NCBI GenBank assembly: GCA_036703275.1
Contig: DATNPK010000096.1
Location: forward strand, 186,001 to 250,000
Reading direction: 5' to 3'
Source of the DNA: Coleofasciculaceae cyanobacterium
Lineage (GTDB): Bacteria; Cyanobacteriota; Cyanobacteriia; Cyanobacteriales; Xenococcaceae
Length of the DNA: 64,000 nucleotides
The translations under genes were made by a program, and so were the position numbers. Below are positions 54,922-63,528 of this stretch, piece by piece (within the stretch, counting starts at the first letter, position 1; each line of letters starts with the position of its first letter). The notes below the pieces were generated by a model that was not told the origin of the DNA, ran no database searches, and saw only the letters and a program-made list of their open reading frames with translations.

Positions 54922-55749
54922 TTACGATTTCCATTCGGCTAAGGCTGGAGTTTCGGCTAAAGCTTTGCTTAGAGCATCATGAATGAAGCTATTTGTTGCC
55001 AAGATCCGTCCCGAAGGAATATCCAAAGAACTGCCATCATAAGCGGTTACCTTGCCTCCAGCTTCTCGCAAAATGACAATTCCTGCCGCCATATCCCACG
55101 GCTGAATTCCTCTTTCCCAGTAGCCGTCTAATCTACCACAGGCGACTCCCGCCAGATCCATCGAAGCACAACCAAGACGACGAACTCCTTGGGTTAAATG
55201 AGTCAAATGACAAAACTCTGCATAATTATTGTCTGTAGTTTCTTGGCGATCGTAGGCAAAACCAGTAATTAACAAGCTTTTATTTAAGTCTTTAGTTTGA
55301 GAAACTTGAATTGGACGGCGATTACAGGTTGCCCCCAATCCTGTTGCGGCGCGAAATAGCTCATCACTAAAAGGATTATATACAGCACCCACCGCAGGAA
55401 CTCCATCAATCATCAAGCCAACTGAGGTTGCTGCTAAAGGTAAGCCGTGAGCGTAGTTAGTTGTACCATCCAAAGGGTCGATCGCCCAAAGATATTTACT
55501 ATCAGCATTACCTAATGCCCCCGACTCTTCCGCCAGAATCTGATGCTCTGGCAAATGACGCTTGAGTACTTTTAGTACCTCTGCTTCTGCTAGCTTGTCA
55601 GCTTCGGTTACTAAGTCTCCTGGACGACCTTTTTCCTGAATATTATTTAATTTACCCCAACGTTCTTTTAATACTGCCCCCGCAGCCAAGACTGATTCGG
55701 TAGCGACATCGAGAAAGGTTTGTAATTGTTCGGCAGCAGGTTGAGTCAT
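54922..55749 (-). CDS. suhB: inositol monophosphatase family protein
   Basis: Mg-dependent phosphatase of the SuhB/IMPase family, acting on inositol phosphates and related sugars. Metal-site motifs: ILAEESGALG (Glu), WAIDPLDGTTNYAHG, and WDMAAGIVILREAGG at the C-terminus. Length (275) is normal. Its ATG overlaps the stop of the upstream nuclease-like gene by four bases (ATGA), so the two are translated from one message. Confidence 0.9.
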   Translation of the reverse strand: MTQPAAEQLQTFLDVATESVLAAGAVLKERWGKLNNIQEKGRPGDLVTEADKLAEAEVLKVLKRHLPEHQILAEESGALGNADSKYLWAIDPLDGTTNYAHGLPLAATSVGLMIDGVPAVGAVYNPFSDELFRAATGLGATCNRRPIQVSQTKDLNKSLLITGFAYDRQETTDNNYAEFCHLTHLTQGVRRLGCASMDLAGVACGRLDGYWERGIQPWDMAAGIVILREAGGKVTAYDGSSLDIPSGRILATNSFIHDALSKALAETPALAEWKS

Positions 55750-56261
55750 TGTTTATTCATTGAACGAAATTGACTAGGAGTGTAGCGCATTGCCAGCTTT
55801 GGATTCCAGATTCCGTAACCCATCAGGCGAGCATATTCTTGAGACTCCATAAGCAGCTTACTATAGGAATGGTCATATCTATCGTTTGCCAGTACACATC
55901 CTGATTGAACTAATTGCTGACTAATTAAGGTTTTGTTTTGCCAAATGTGAGCCGTAAGACGGTTAAAGCGATCGCGCTGCGCATCTTCCTGCTCGATCTC
56001 AATCGGCAACCCCATCACTAACTCAACCAATTTTTTTTTGGCAGCTTCTCCCCAAGGAGACTGACGCAGATCGGGTGCATCAATTCCTGTAATTCTGACT
56101 TGAGCAACCTCAGATGTTCCTGTGAATAAAACTTCAAGAGTTTGACCGCTAACTACCCGCGTTACTTTCCCCGAAAGCAAATTTGCTGGATTAGGTTGAG
56201 AACTACAGCTCAACAACAATACCAAACAGCAACAAATAAAAACTGTTTTAATCTTGAGCAT
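55746..56261 (-). CDS. thermonuclease-like (SNase) lipoprotein
   Basis: 171 residues. A lipoprotein signal (VFICCCLVLLLSCSS, lipobox L-L-S-C at about Cys19) predicts anchoring outside the cytoplasmic membrane. The SNase OB-fold follows: GKVTRVVSGQTLEVLF, RITGIDAPDLRQSPWGEAAK (Asp/Arg), and QRDRFNRLTAHIW (Arg). Staphylococcal nuclease homologues degrade DNA and RNA with calcium. The variant G-Q-T replaces the usual G-D-T/S near the first strand, so activity is uncertain. Overlaps suhB by four bases. Confidence 0.83.
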   Translation of the reverse strand: MLKIKTVFICCCLVLLLSCSSQPNPANLLSGKVTRVVSGQTLEVLFTGTSEVAQVRITGIDAPDLRQSPWGEAAKKKLVELVMGLPIEIEQEDAQRDRFNRLTAHIWQNKTLISQQLVQSGCVLANDRYDHSYSKLLMESQEYARLMGYGIWNPKLAMRYTPSQFRSMNKQ

Positions 56262-56360
56262 TTTTCAAACAAGGCGTAACAACATCAAAAAGATAAGTCG
56301 TTAACCGCATTTCGTCAGCAATTACTCGCTACATAATTACTTATTCTTTCTGCTTTGAAA

Positions 56361-56729
56361 TCAATCTTCATCCAAAGGTAAGCCAAACCTAACTTTACCT
56401 CTAGCAAAATAGCGACCAAACTGCATTTGATATACTTCGTCTTCGTCTTGAGTTTCTACTTCTAGATCCGAACGGGGATAGCTAACACAAAGTAAAGCGT
56501 AACCCCGATCTTTGAGCTTGGGAGATAGCCCCATGGCCTCTGGTTGAGCTAGTTTTCCTGAAATGATCTTGGCAGCACAGCTAGTACAAGCACCATTTCG
56601 ACACAAAAAAGGTAACTTAGCACCTTGTTGTTCGGCAGTTTGCAGAATGTATTGGTCTTCTCTAACTTCGACAATATGTTCTTTACCTGTAGCGCGATCG
56701 CGCACCTTAACAATATGGGTTTTAGTCAT
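56361..56729 (-). CDS. 2Fe-2S ferredoxin with C-terminal extension (FdC2-like)
   Basis: 122 residues. The 2Fe-2S ligands are Cys43, Cys48, Cys51 and Cys81 in CRNGACTSCAAK and LLCVSY. After the usual end the protein continues for about 25 residues (DEDEVYQMQFGRYFARGKVR), the extension that marks the FdC2 branch shared by plastids and cyanobacteria. FdC2 is a low-abundance ferredoxin with a redox potential different from that of PetF; partner not established. Ends before tRNA-Ser. Confidence 0.88.
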   Translation of the reverse strand: MTKTHIVKVRDRATGKEHIVEVREDQYILQTAEQQGAKLPFLCRNGACTSCAAKIISGKLAQPEAMGLSPKLKDRGYALLCVSYPRSDLEVETQDEDEVYQMQFGRYFARGKVRFGLPLDED

Positions 56730-56855
56730 TTATTTAAAGATCCTTGCTGCTTAAATATTTTTTAAATTACTTATTTTGTAGTCTACAGCAAAAAGAATTG
56801 GCAAAACTTTGACAGCAACAACTAACCATGTATAATTAAAAATCGTACGTCGCCT

Positions 56856-56942
56856 GGAGAGGTGGCCGAGTGGTCGAAGGCGCAGCACTGGAAATGCTGT
56901 AACGGGGTGACTTGTTCGGGGGTTCGAATCCCCCCCTCTCCG
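56856..56942 (+). tRNA. trnS-GGA: tRNA-Ser (GGA)
   Basis: 87 bases, class II. Acceptor GGAGAGG/CCTCTCC pairs perfectly with discriminator G. Anticodon loop CTGGAAA within AGCA/TGCT, anticodon GGA. The long variable arm (AACGGGGTGACTTGTTCGG region) and T arm GGGGG-TTCGAAT-CCCCC are clear. CCA is not encoded. Confidence 0.95.
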
Positions 56943-57049
56943 CTTTATTTGAGAATTTACTCTAAGCATTTTTTCAAGAGCGATTTAATCTTTCGAGCTT
57001 TTATCCGATAATAAAGATTGGAGTTATCAATTTTCAGATTAGATAGAAA

Positions 57050-57934
57050 GTGAAAAAGTTAATCCGCGGTCTTGATAAATTTAGGCAAACTTATGTCAGT
57101 AGTCATCAGGAGCTATTAGAACAGCTTTCTCAGGGGCAAAAGCCCAGAGTTTTGTTTATTGCCTGTTCTGATTCTAGAGTCGATCCTAACTTAATTACCG
57201 ATACTGAGATCGGGGAACTATTTGTCATTCGCAACGCTGGCAATATTATTCCTCCCTATGGTGCAGCAAATGGCGGAGAAGGGGGAACAATTGAATATGC
57301 AATTCAGGCTCTAGGTATCGAGCAAGTGGTTGTTTGTGGACACTCTAATTGTGGTGCCATGAAAGGATTGCTCAAGCTTAATCAGCTACAAAAAGATATG
57401 CCTTTAGTTTACGACTGGCTTAAGCACGCAGAGTCAACTCGTCGCCTAGTGATAGAAAACTATCCTCACTATAAGGGCAAAGATTTGATGGAAATCTTGG
57501 TAGCGGAAAACGTACTAATTCAAATCGAAAATCTTAAAACTTATCCGATAGTTAGGGCTAGACTCCATCAGGGAAGACTCAAGATTTATGCCTGGATTTA
57601 CAATATCGAGACAGGTAATGTTTTAGCTTATGATGCTCGCACTCATACCTATATTCCCCCTGAAGGTCAAATATTACAAGAAGAATCAACAGTTCGTTCT
57701 TTCTCCACTGCTGATAATCGCGAGTCTTTAATTCCGATTAAGAAAGAATTAGAAGCTTTACTAAAATTATCCCCTGAAAGTTCTAGTGACGCTGAAGAAG
57801 CAACGCGATCGCTCGTAACTTTATTTGATCAAGCGCGACGCAATGGAATGAACAATATTGAACTACAAAATTATCATTCTTTGTTTTCAGAATCGGTACA
57901 GCTTTGGGCAGAAAAAATATATTCCCGCGCCTAA
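57050..57934 (+). CDS. ccaA: beta-type carbonic anhydrase
   Basis: Interconverts CO2 and bicarbonate; in beta-cyanobacteria CcaA works in the carboxysome. Zinc ligands Cys39, His98 and Cys101 with the Asp41-Arg43 dyad appear in IACSDSRVD and VVCGHSNCGAMKG. The GTG at 57050 gives the family start MKKLIRGLDKFRQTYV. The C-terminal extension of about 75 residues beyond the catalytic core matches carboxysomal CcaA, which binds CcmM. No ccm genes are nearby. Confidence 0.92.
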   Translation: MKKLIRGLDKFRQTYVSSHQELLEQLSQGQKPRVLFIACSDSRVDPNLITDTEIGELFVIRNAGNIIPPYGAANGGEGGTIEYAIQALGIEQVVVCGHSNCGAMKGLLKLNQLQKDMPLVYDWLKHAESTRRLVIENYPHYKGKDLMEILVAENVLIQIENLKTYPIVRARLHQGRLKIYAWIYNIETGNVLAYDARTHTYIPPEGQILQEESTVRSFSTADNRESLIPIKKELEALLKLSPESSSDAEEATRSLVTLFDQARRNGMNNIELQNYHSLFSESVQLWAEKIYSRA

Positions 57935-58024
57935 ATTAACTAATTAACTAAAATTCATTTGAGGAAGCTAATAGCTTTAACAAAGATTACCGTATCTAAA
58001 CCAAACCTATAAACTAAATCAGAA

Positions 58025-58795
58025 ATGGAAGTTATCCCGGCAATAGATTTACTAGACGGCAAATGCGTTCGTCTTTACCAAGGTGATTATAACCAAGCTT
58101 CAATATTTAATAATAATCCCGTAGAAGTCGCTCGTCAGTGGGCAGATGAAGGTGCAACCAGACTGCACATAGTAGATTTGGATGGAGCTAAAGCGGGAAA
58201 ATCGGTTAATTTAGCTGTAATTGAAGCGATCGCCAAAGCCATTGTCATTCCCATACAGGTGGGAGGGGGATTACGCGATCGCGCAGGGGTGTCCAGATTA
58301 CTCGACACAGGTGTACAGCGAGCTATCCTGGGTACGGTGGCGGTAGAAAAACCAGAGTTAGTGACACAATTGTGTCAGGAGTTTCCCGAACAAATTGTCG
58401 TGGGTATTGATGCCCGCCAAGGCAAAGTAGCTACTAAAGGATGGTTAGAAACTTCAGAGGTTGCAGCAACGGATTTAGCGCACCGCATGGCACAGCAAGG
58501 GGTAGCAGCAATTATATACACCGATATTCATCGTGATGGTACATTGACTGGCCCTAACATGGAGGCTTTAAGAGAACTAGCTGAATCAATTGATATTCCC
58601 GTGATTGCCTCAGGTGGTGTTAGCTCTGTGACTGACTTGTTAAGTCTGTTGAGTTTAGAATCATTAGGGGTTATCGGTGCGATCGTCGGGCGGGCGATAT
58701 ATACTGGCGATGTTAGTCTTAAAGAAGCAGTAAGGGCAGTTGGTGATGGGCGTTGGCAGGATGTTCCCCCCGATACTGGTACTTTTATCGCCTAG
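58025..58795 (+). CDS. hisA: HisA isomerase
   Basis: 1-(5-phosphoribosyl)-5-[(5-phosphoribosylamino)methylideneamino]imidazole-4-carboxamide isomerase, fourth step of histidine synthesis. TIM barrel with catalytic Asp8 ([19 protein letters not shown]) and the second Asp in [15 protein letters not shown]; phosphate-binding GGGLRDR and ASGGVSS. Length (256) is standard. A repeat cluster follows the gene. Confidence 0.97.
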   Translation: MEVIPAIDLLDGKCVRLYQGDYNQASIFNNNPVEVARQWADEGATRLHIVDLDGAKAGKSVNLAVIEAIAKAIVIPIQVGGGLRDRAGVSRLLDTGVQRAILGTVAVEKPELVTQLCQEFPEQIVVGIDARQGKVATKGWLETSEVAATDLAHRMAQQGVAAIIYTDIHRDGTLTGPNMEALRELAESIDIPVIASGGVSSVTDLLSLLSLESLGVIGAIVGRAIYTGDVSLKEAVRAVGDGRWQDVPPDTGTFIA

Positions 58796-58882
58796 AAATT
58801 ATCCCCTAGAATAAATTTTACCAAGGGCAACATTATAAATGAGTTTGAGACTACAAAAAAAAGCTCGCTAAACCGCTTTAAA

Positions 58883-59160
58883 TATTACTTAGACCAATCA
58901 ATGTGGTCTGCCCAACCTACTACTCAAACTGTTATTTTCCTTGAATTTTTAAGAAGCGATATGCTCTAAAGGATATGCCCTAAAGGACTCCCTAAAGGGT
59001 ATATGCGTAGCGGTATCCTTTAGGACACCTTCGGACGATGCCCTAAAGGACTAGCTTCGCGTCGCGAAGCGAGTGCTTTAGTATAAGCTACGCGTCGTAT
59101 TAACGATTAGCTTATAGCTTTGATAACCCTTAAATTGCCTTAACCCGAACTGAGCTTAAT
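58883..59160. repeat. composite repeat: copy C plus an interrupted intergenic repeat
   Basis: Starts with a diverged copy of the TTACTTAGAC repeat (58883-58915), then the left half of the 2615-2700 repeat (58926-58960), an insert of about 143 bp made of CCTAAAGG/GCGAAGCG modules (58961-59103), and the right half (59104-59160). Block 58992-59035 matches 2251-2294. The preceding bases from 58796 hold nothing else. Confidence 0.82.
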
Positions 59161-60246
59161 ACAGGTTTCCATCTTGGCATTAGTTTTAATTCCTTGGGGA
59201 TCTATGTGGGTGGCTGCTGCTTGATAACCCTGATTTTGTAAGGCGGTAATTAAGTGCGATCGCTTGGGTAGATCCAGCTTGCCTCGGCTACCAATTTCGC
59301 TCAAAGTGTAAAAGTATGGTGGAAAATTTATTTCTCCCTGCATTAATTTAAGTAGCTTGACTATTTTTTGCCAATTTAATTTCTCAGCCAAGACGATCAA
59401 ACGTTCTATTTGCTGTGGATCGTGTAATTGACCGAGCCACATCGCTCCACTGACGGTTACGGCAGGAGCATCACAGGTGCAGCCGATCTGGTTTAATTTG
59501 CGCCAGGTAAAAGTTTGATAGTTACCGCAACTATGACAATAACTTAGAAAGCCATAGTTGCTGGCAGTTAATTGCGGTTTAGATACCAAACGCAGCATTA
59601 CACGGTAAGTTTGCCCGGTAAACACCGAAAATATTGGTTTAATACCCAATCCTTTAGTAGCAGCTTGTTGTTGAGTGGTGCCAATGAGTAATCTTAAAGC
59701 TTGCTCTTGAATTGCCGGATGGGAACGAGCGATCGCTCCATAGGTCTGAACGGTTTTTTCTGGAGGGTGACCTGTTATAATCCGTCCATCAGTGCTAGTG
59801 AGATACATTAATCCACCAATTTTGGTTGCCCACAGCATACTATTTAGATAGGGAACTGCACTACCAAAACAGTCGACATCTACCAAATCAAAATAGTCTC
59901 GTTGTTGATAACAATGAAAGAAAACTCGATGAGCATCTTGATGGGTAATTTGATAATTGTTAGAGGCGATCGCTCTTAGCAAGTTTTGCTGTAAGATCTG
60001 ATTAAGCTGCGGATTTCCTTCATTGATCCAAAGGTAACTGGCATTGCTTTCCTGCCAATAGCGCAAGCTGCGAACACCACAGCCTGCCAAAGCATCCAAT
60101 ACTCTTAGACTACCCCGATCTTGTCGCTCAACTATGGCAGCTAATACTCCTAAATCGCGGACAAATTTATTTTGGGGATTATAAAAAGCATTACCTACCT
60201 GAAATCTAGCTTTTCCTTCCTGATGCCAATCGCCTTGACCGCTCAA
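59140..60246 (-). CDS. trm1: tRNA (guanine26-N2)-dimethyltransferase Trm1
   Basis: SAM-dependent enzyme that methylates G26 (and sometimes G27) of tRNA; mainly archaeal and eukaryotic, but known in cyanobacteria and Aquifex. N-terminal QVGNAFYNPQNKFVRDLGVL, SAM site LRVLDALAGCGVRSLRY, catalytic region DVDCFGSAVPYLNS (D-x-F/C-G-x-P type), and a zinc-binding set CHSCGNYQ...CTCDAP. Length (368). The last codons (IKLSSG-stop) lie inside a dispersed intergenic repeat. Confidence 0.92.
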   Translation of the reverse strand: MSGQGDWHQEGKARFQVGNAFYNPQNKFVRDLGVLAAIVERQDRGSLRVLDALAGCGVRSLRYWQESNASYLWINEGNPQLNQILQQNLLRAIASNNYQITHQDAHRVFFHCYQQRDYFDLVDVDCFGSAVPYLNSMLWATKIGGLMYLTSTDGRIITGHPPEKTVQTYGAIARSHPAIQEQALRLLIGTTQQQAATKGLGIKPIFSVFTGQTYRVMLRLVSKPQLTASNYGFLSYCHSCGNYQTFTWRKLNQIGCTCDAPAVTVSGAMWLGQLHDPQQIERLIVLAEKLNWQKIVKLLKLMQGEINFPPYFYTLSEIGSRGKLDLPKRSHLITALQNQGYQAAATHIDPQGIKTNAKMETCIKLSSG

Positions 60247-60259
60247 TAAATATTTCCTT

Positions 60260-60694
60260 TTAATTATTATATTTTTTAATTACCGATTGCTTTTGAACTG
60301 TTTCTAACAACTCGTCAATTATTCGGTTATGAAAATAGTGGGGAGGATTCCATTTAACCCATTCTGAAGCGTTATGCTCAGTCATGACAATTTCTAATTC
60401 TTCACTTACCCAACCAAAAAAAATAACTAAAGATTTCTCTACTTTTTGACCGCCAAAACGCCTGTAGCGAGGATAATAAATCGTTCTAAACCTAAAATCT
60501 AATTCCAAGCAAACTTGCCTTTTAGAAATTCCAGTTTCTTCAAATAATTCTCTTAAAGCACACTGTAACTCTGTCTCTCCTGGTTCGATATGACCTTTGG
60601 GCAAGTCATAACGATACGATCGCTTCATTAATAAGAATGATGGTTGCTTGGTTCGAGTGAAGCAAATTACGCCACAGGATTTTACTTTTTGCAT
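60260..60694 (-). CDS. Nudix hydrolase
   Basis: 144 residues with the full Nudix box GHIEPGETELQCALRELFEE-TG, in an Ap4A/diadenosine polyphosphate hydrolase-like context (LLMKRSYRYDLPKGHIEPGE; the QKVEKSLVIFFGW segment). Likely housecleaning of dinucleoside polyphosphates, but the substrate cannot be fixed. Only 13 bases separate it from trm1 downstream, suggesting co-transcription. Confidence 0.88.
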   Translation of the reverse strand: MQKVKSCGVICFTRTKQPSFLLMKRSYRYDLPKGHIEPGETELQCALRELFEETGISKRQVCLELDFRFRTIYYPRYRRFGGQKVEKSLVIFFGWVSEELEIVMTEHNASEWVKWNPPHYFHNRIIDELLETVQKQSVIKKYNN

Positions 60695-60751
60695 GGAGAG
60701 CGATCGACGACAGAGACGATCTTAATCAAAATAGGTGTTTCAAGTCATAAT

Positions 60752-61105
60752 TTAAATGTTTAGTTCCTCAGGTAAACTAAAGCTACCATCAGCATTATTG
60801 GGAAAGGCGATCGTCTTTCTCACTGCATTAATTGGCAGTACACCATAAAGATGAGGATATAGTTCTGTACCCCCTTCTAAGTTTTCTTCAATTAGACTGC
60901 TATTTATTTTAGAGGATTCAATGACCAATATAACAAGACCACTTTGCCCCCTATAAAATCTATGGGCTACTGTCAAGAGTTGATGACCATAGGAACAGTG
61001 AATAAAGCGATCGCGAGCAAAACCTAATGGTTCGTATTCTCCAGTGGCTTGAGCATCATTCCACTCAGCAGCAGAAGTTATATGATATACTACACCGCTG
61101 CTCAA
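60752..61105 (-). CDS. DUF952 family protein
   Basis: 117 residues. VYHITSAAEWNDAQATGEYE, RFIHCSYGHQLLTVAHRFYR and the C-terminal LYPHLYGVLPINAVRKTIAF are characteristic of DUF952, an ADP-ribosyltransferase-like fold of unknown role. Its ATG overlaps the YjbQ stop by four bases (61102-61105), so the pair is translationally coupled. Confidence 0.88.
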   Translation of the reverse strand: MSSGVVYHITSAAEWNDAQATGEYEPLGFARDRFIHCSYGHQLLTVAHRFYRGQSGLVILVIESSKINSSLIEENLEGGTELYPHLYGVLPINAVRKTIAFPNNADGSFSLPEELNI

Positions 61106-61527
61106 TTTGACTCTCCACTAATGTGAACAATTATCTCTCTGTAATTACTACGTTGACGATGCTCCCAAAGATAAATTCCCTGCCATGTACCTAAAACCAA
61201 TCTTCCTCCAGAAATGGGAATATTTTCTGAAGTATGGGTTAAAGCAGATCTAATATGAGCTGGCATATCATCCATCCCTTCCGCACTATGAATATAGCGA
61301 GTAGAATCTTCAGGGACTAATTGCGCAAAAAAGTTTTCTAAATCGGTTAATACATCAGGATCGGCATTTTCTTGAATCAATAAAGATGCAGAAGTGTGGC
61401 GCACAAATACAGTACATAGTCCAGTCTCAACATTGGACTTAGCTACAGCCTGTTCAACTTGGCTGGTAATCTTGTGCAGCGATTTACCTGTAGTTTTAAT
61501 TTTTAAAGCTGTTTGATGATGTTTCAT
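61102..61527 (-). CDS. YjbQ (UPF0047) family protein
   Basis: 141 residues, UPF0047/secondary thiamine-phosphate synthase family. Conserved CTVFVRHTSASLLIQENADP and the histidines in SAEGMDDMPAHIRSAL, then LGTWQGIYLWEHR. E. coli YjbQ shows weak thiamine-phosphate synthase activity; its physiological role is unclear. Overlaps the DUF952 gene. Confidence 0.93.
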   Translation of the reverse strand: MKHHQTALKIKTTGKSLHKITSQVEQAVAKSNVETGLCTVFVRHTSASLLIQENADPDVLTDLENFFAQLVPEDSTRYIHSAEGMDDMPAHIRSALTHTSENIPISGGRLVLGTWQGIYLWEHRQRSNYREIIVHISGESN

Positions 61528-61576
61528 TGATTATGCTGTCAAGTGAATTAACTTCGTTGGCATCTAGACGGGATGA

Positions 61577-63316
61577 TCAGCTATCAGCTTTATCGTTGGG
61601 AGCTTTGGGGCGTTTATTAACGTTTGGCTGATTGTTAGCCGTATTTGCTGAATTTGAATTTTCTCTGGCTTCTGCTTCTAGCTCTTGAACTGTCGGATTT
61701 AGATTACAGCGAGCAAATAAAGACTTAATCACCTTTTGTTCTTCATCAGGGAGAGCAAACCACCAGGGAAGATGACCAGCTGGAGCTTTGCTAGGTTCAA
61801 AATCTAGTTCATCGTAGAGTAGATAACCAGTGCCATTAATAACTTCGCCTTTTTTCCAACCTACTTTGGTAGCGAAACGTCGCCAAGTTTGGGTAGAAAA
61901 ATCTCCTTTTTGATTCACGCTCTGCCAAACTTCTTGTTGGGGACTAAAGCCAAATTTATTATCACTATATTTTTTCCACAGATAATCAACAGTTCTAATA
62001 TCAGGACAGGAAAATTCAGCAATAGTATTTAACTCGATGAATACATGCTCATTCTGCTGCTTAGCAGTTTTGACGATTTGCTCGACTAGCTGGTAGGTAT
62101 GAATATCTGCCTCTGACCATTTTTTCTCTCTCAGTAAATTACGTAGCTTAGTATAGTCAATCCCAGTTTTTTGAGAAATCAAAGATATCTTTCTAGTAGT
62201 GGTGGGAATGGCAATCTCTTCTGATTCTACTGATTCAGGTTGGACTGCTGCTTGTGATTGTGCTTCTGGCTGAGTCGCTTCGGGTTGGACTGCTGTTTGT
62301 GATTGTGCCTCTGGCTGAGTCGCTTCGGGTTGGACTGCTGCTTCTGGCTGAGTCGCTTCTGGCTGAGTCGCTTCGGGTTGGACTGCTGTTTGTGATTGTG
62401 CTTCTGGCTGAGTCGCTTCTGGTTCGACTATTACTTCTGGCTGTGCTTCTGAATTAGATGTTGCTTGAGAAGGCTGGGTCGTAAAAGTTGGTACAGAAGA
62501 AATGTTATCTGGGTCTGTTGATTCTGCTGGTTCTGATTGTTGAGCTACTTCAGAAGTTGGTGCTGGCAGTTGAGTTTCAGCAGCAGGTTGAGTATTCAGT
62601 TTGGCGATCGCCTGTTGATAGCTGTTAATGGGAATAGCATAATTAGAAGTCCCTCCAGATATGGCATTAATATTAGCCTCTCCATGAACTCCGATCATTA
62701 AGCCATTTTTGTTGAACACTGGCCCGCCACTCATGCCTGGGAAAGCTTCACCGTTATACACCAAAGAATAGCCGTTTTCCGTTGATGTTGGCAGTATACC
62801 AACTAAATTAGCCGTAAAAAAGCGATAGTAACGATTATCTTCTTCCCGTAGTTCACCTGGATAGCCTGCGAAATATACGTTTTGTCCTTCGCTCAAGTTA
62901 CTAGCATCTCCCAATTCAGCAGTCTGGTAATTTTGGTCGCTATTGAATTTGAATACGGCTAAATCTAGCCCTGGCAATTGTTTAATACTGGCGGGGTCAG
63001 CCTGATGCACCCTTCCATCAATAGTCTGGGCAACATAGTCTCCTTGATTTTTCATCACGTGCCAGTTGGTCAACACGGTATAAACATTATCAGAGCGATC
63101 TATTAGTGAGCCAGAACCAAGGTTAGCCCCATCAATACGAACACTAATTTGTTTAGCTCGAAGATTAACTTCTTCTGGGGAAAGAGCCTGCGCTAGTTGG
63201 GCAACGGCAGCCTTGGTGTATTGTGGTTCTAGTCCCACAAATAACCAGCCTAAGATGATAGTACAGCCTACTGTTCCTCCAATTAATAATTGGCTAATTT
63301 TGCTCGTAAATTTCAT
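61577..63316 (-). CDS. trypsin-like serine protease fused to a GUN4 domain
   Basis: 579 residues. Signal anchor (LLIGGTVGCTIILGWLFVGL), then a chymotrypsin-type protease (about 45-245) with His in VLTNWHVMKN, Asp in GLDLAVFKF and Ser in FPGMSGGPVFN. A repetitive linker of QPEAT/QPEAQSQ units (DNA 62225-62460) leads to a GUN4 domain at about 376-538 (DYTKLRNLLREKKWSEADIH, TVDYLWKKYSDNKFGFS, GHLPWWFALP). GUN4 binds porphyrins and activates Mg-chelatase; here it is attached to an exported protease, which suggests a tetrapyrrole-sensing or localisation role. The tail (about 40 residues) is Asn/Lys-rich. Confidence 0.9.
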   Translation of the reverse strand: MKFTSKISQLLIGGTVGCTIILGWLFVGLEPQYTKAAVAQLAQALSPEEVNLRAKQISVRIDGANLGSGSLIDRSDNVYTVLTNWHVMKNQGDYVAQTIDGRVHQADPASIKQLPGLDLAVFKFNSDQNYQTAELGDASNLSEGQNVYFAGYPGELREEDNRYYRFFTANLVGILPTSTENGYSLVYNGEAFPGMSGGPVFNKNGLMIGVHGEANINAISGGTSNYAIPINSYQQAIAKLNTQPAAETQLPAPTSEVAQQSEPAESTDPDNISSVPTFTTQPSQATSNSEAQPEVIVEPEATQPEAQSQTAVQPEATQPEATQPEAAVQPEATQPEAQSQTAVQPEATQPEAQSQAAVQPESVESEEIAIPTTTRKISLISQKTGIDYTKLRNLLREKKWSEADIHTYQLVEQIVKTAKQQNEHVFIELNTIAEFSCPDIRTVDYLWKKYSDNKFGFSPQQEVWQSVNQKGDFSTQTWRRFATKVGWKKGEVINGTGYLLYDELDFEPSKAPAGHLPWWFALPDEEQKVIKSLFARCNLNPTVQELEAEARENSNSANTANNQPNVNKRPKAPNDKADS

Positions 63317-63528
63317 ATATTTAACTCCAATAAGTCTAACTAATAATGTTCATTGGTATTGACGTTTAAATTTGCTAGTGTTCCGTACCAAGATATTGAG
63401 TTAGATTCGACAAACTACTGATAAAAATTGAATAGGAATTTATTATAGATGATGAATTATTAACTATTGTACTTGTACACTTGATGTGAATTAAAAATTA
63501 CTTTCAACCCGATTGTGTACCAAGGTTA
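63317..63528. other. short gap before the lipid kinase gene
   Basis: AT-rich, 212 bases. Probable promoter of the protease gene; no recognisable element. Confidence 0.4.

Noticed and set aside
56751-56969. Minus-strand frame across tRNA-Ser
   Set aside because: The GGDSNPRTSHP-type sequence is the usual artefact of translating a Ser tRNA in reverse.
62254-62457. Leu/Ala-rich plus-strand frame
   Set aside because: It is the antisense of the QPEATQPEAQ linker repeats of the protease-GUN4 gene.
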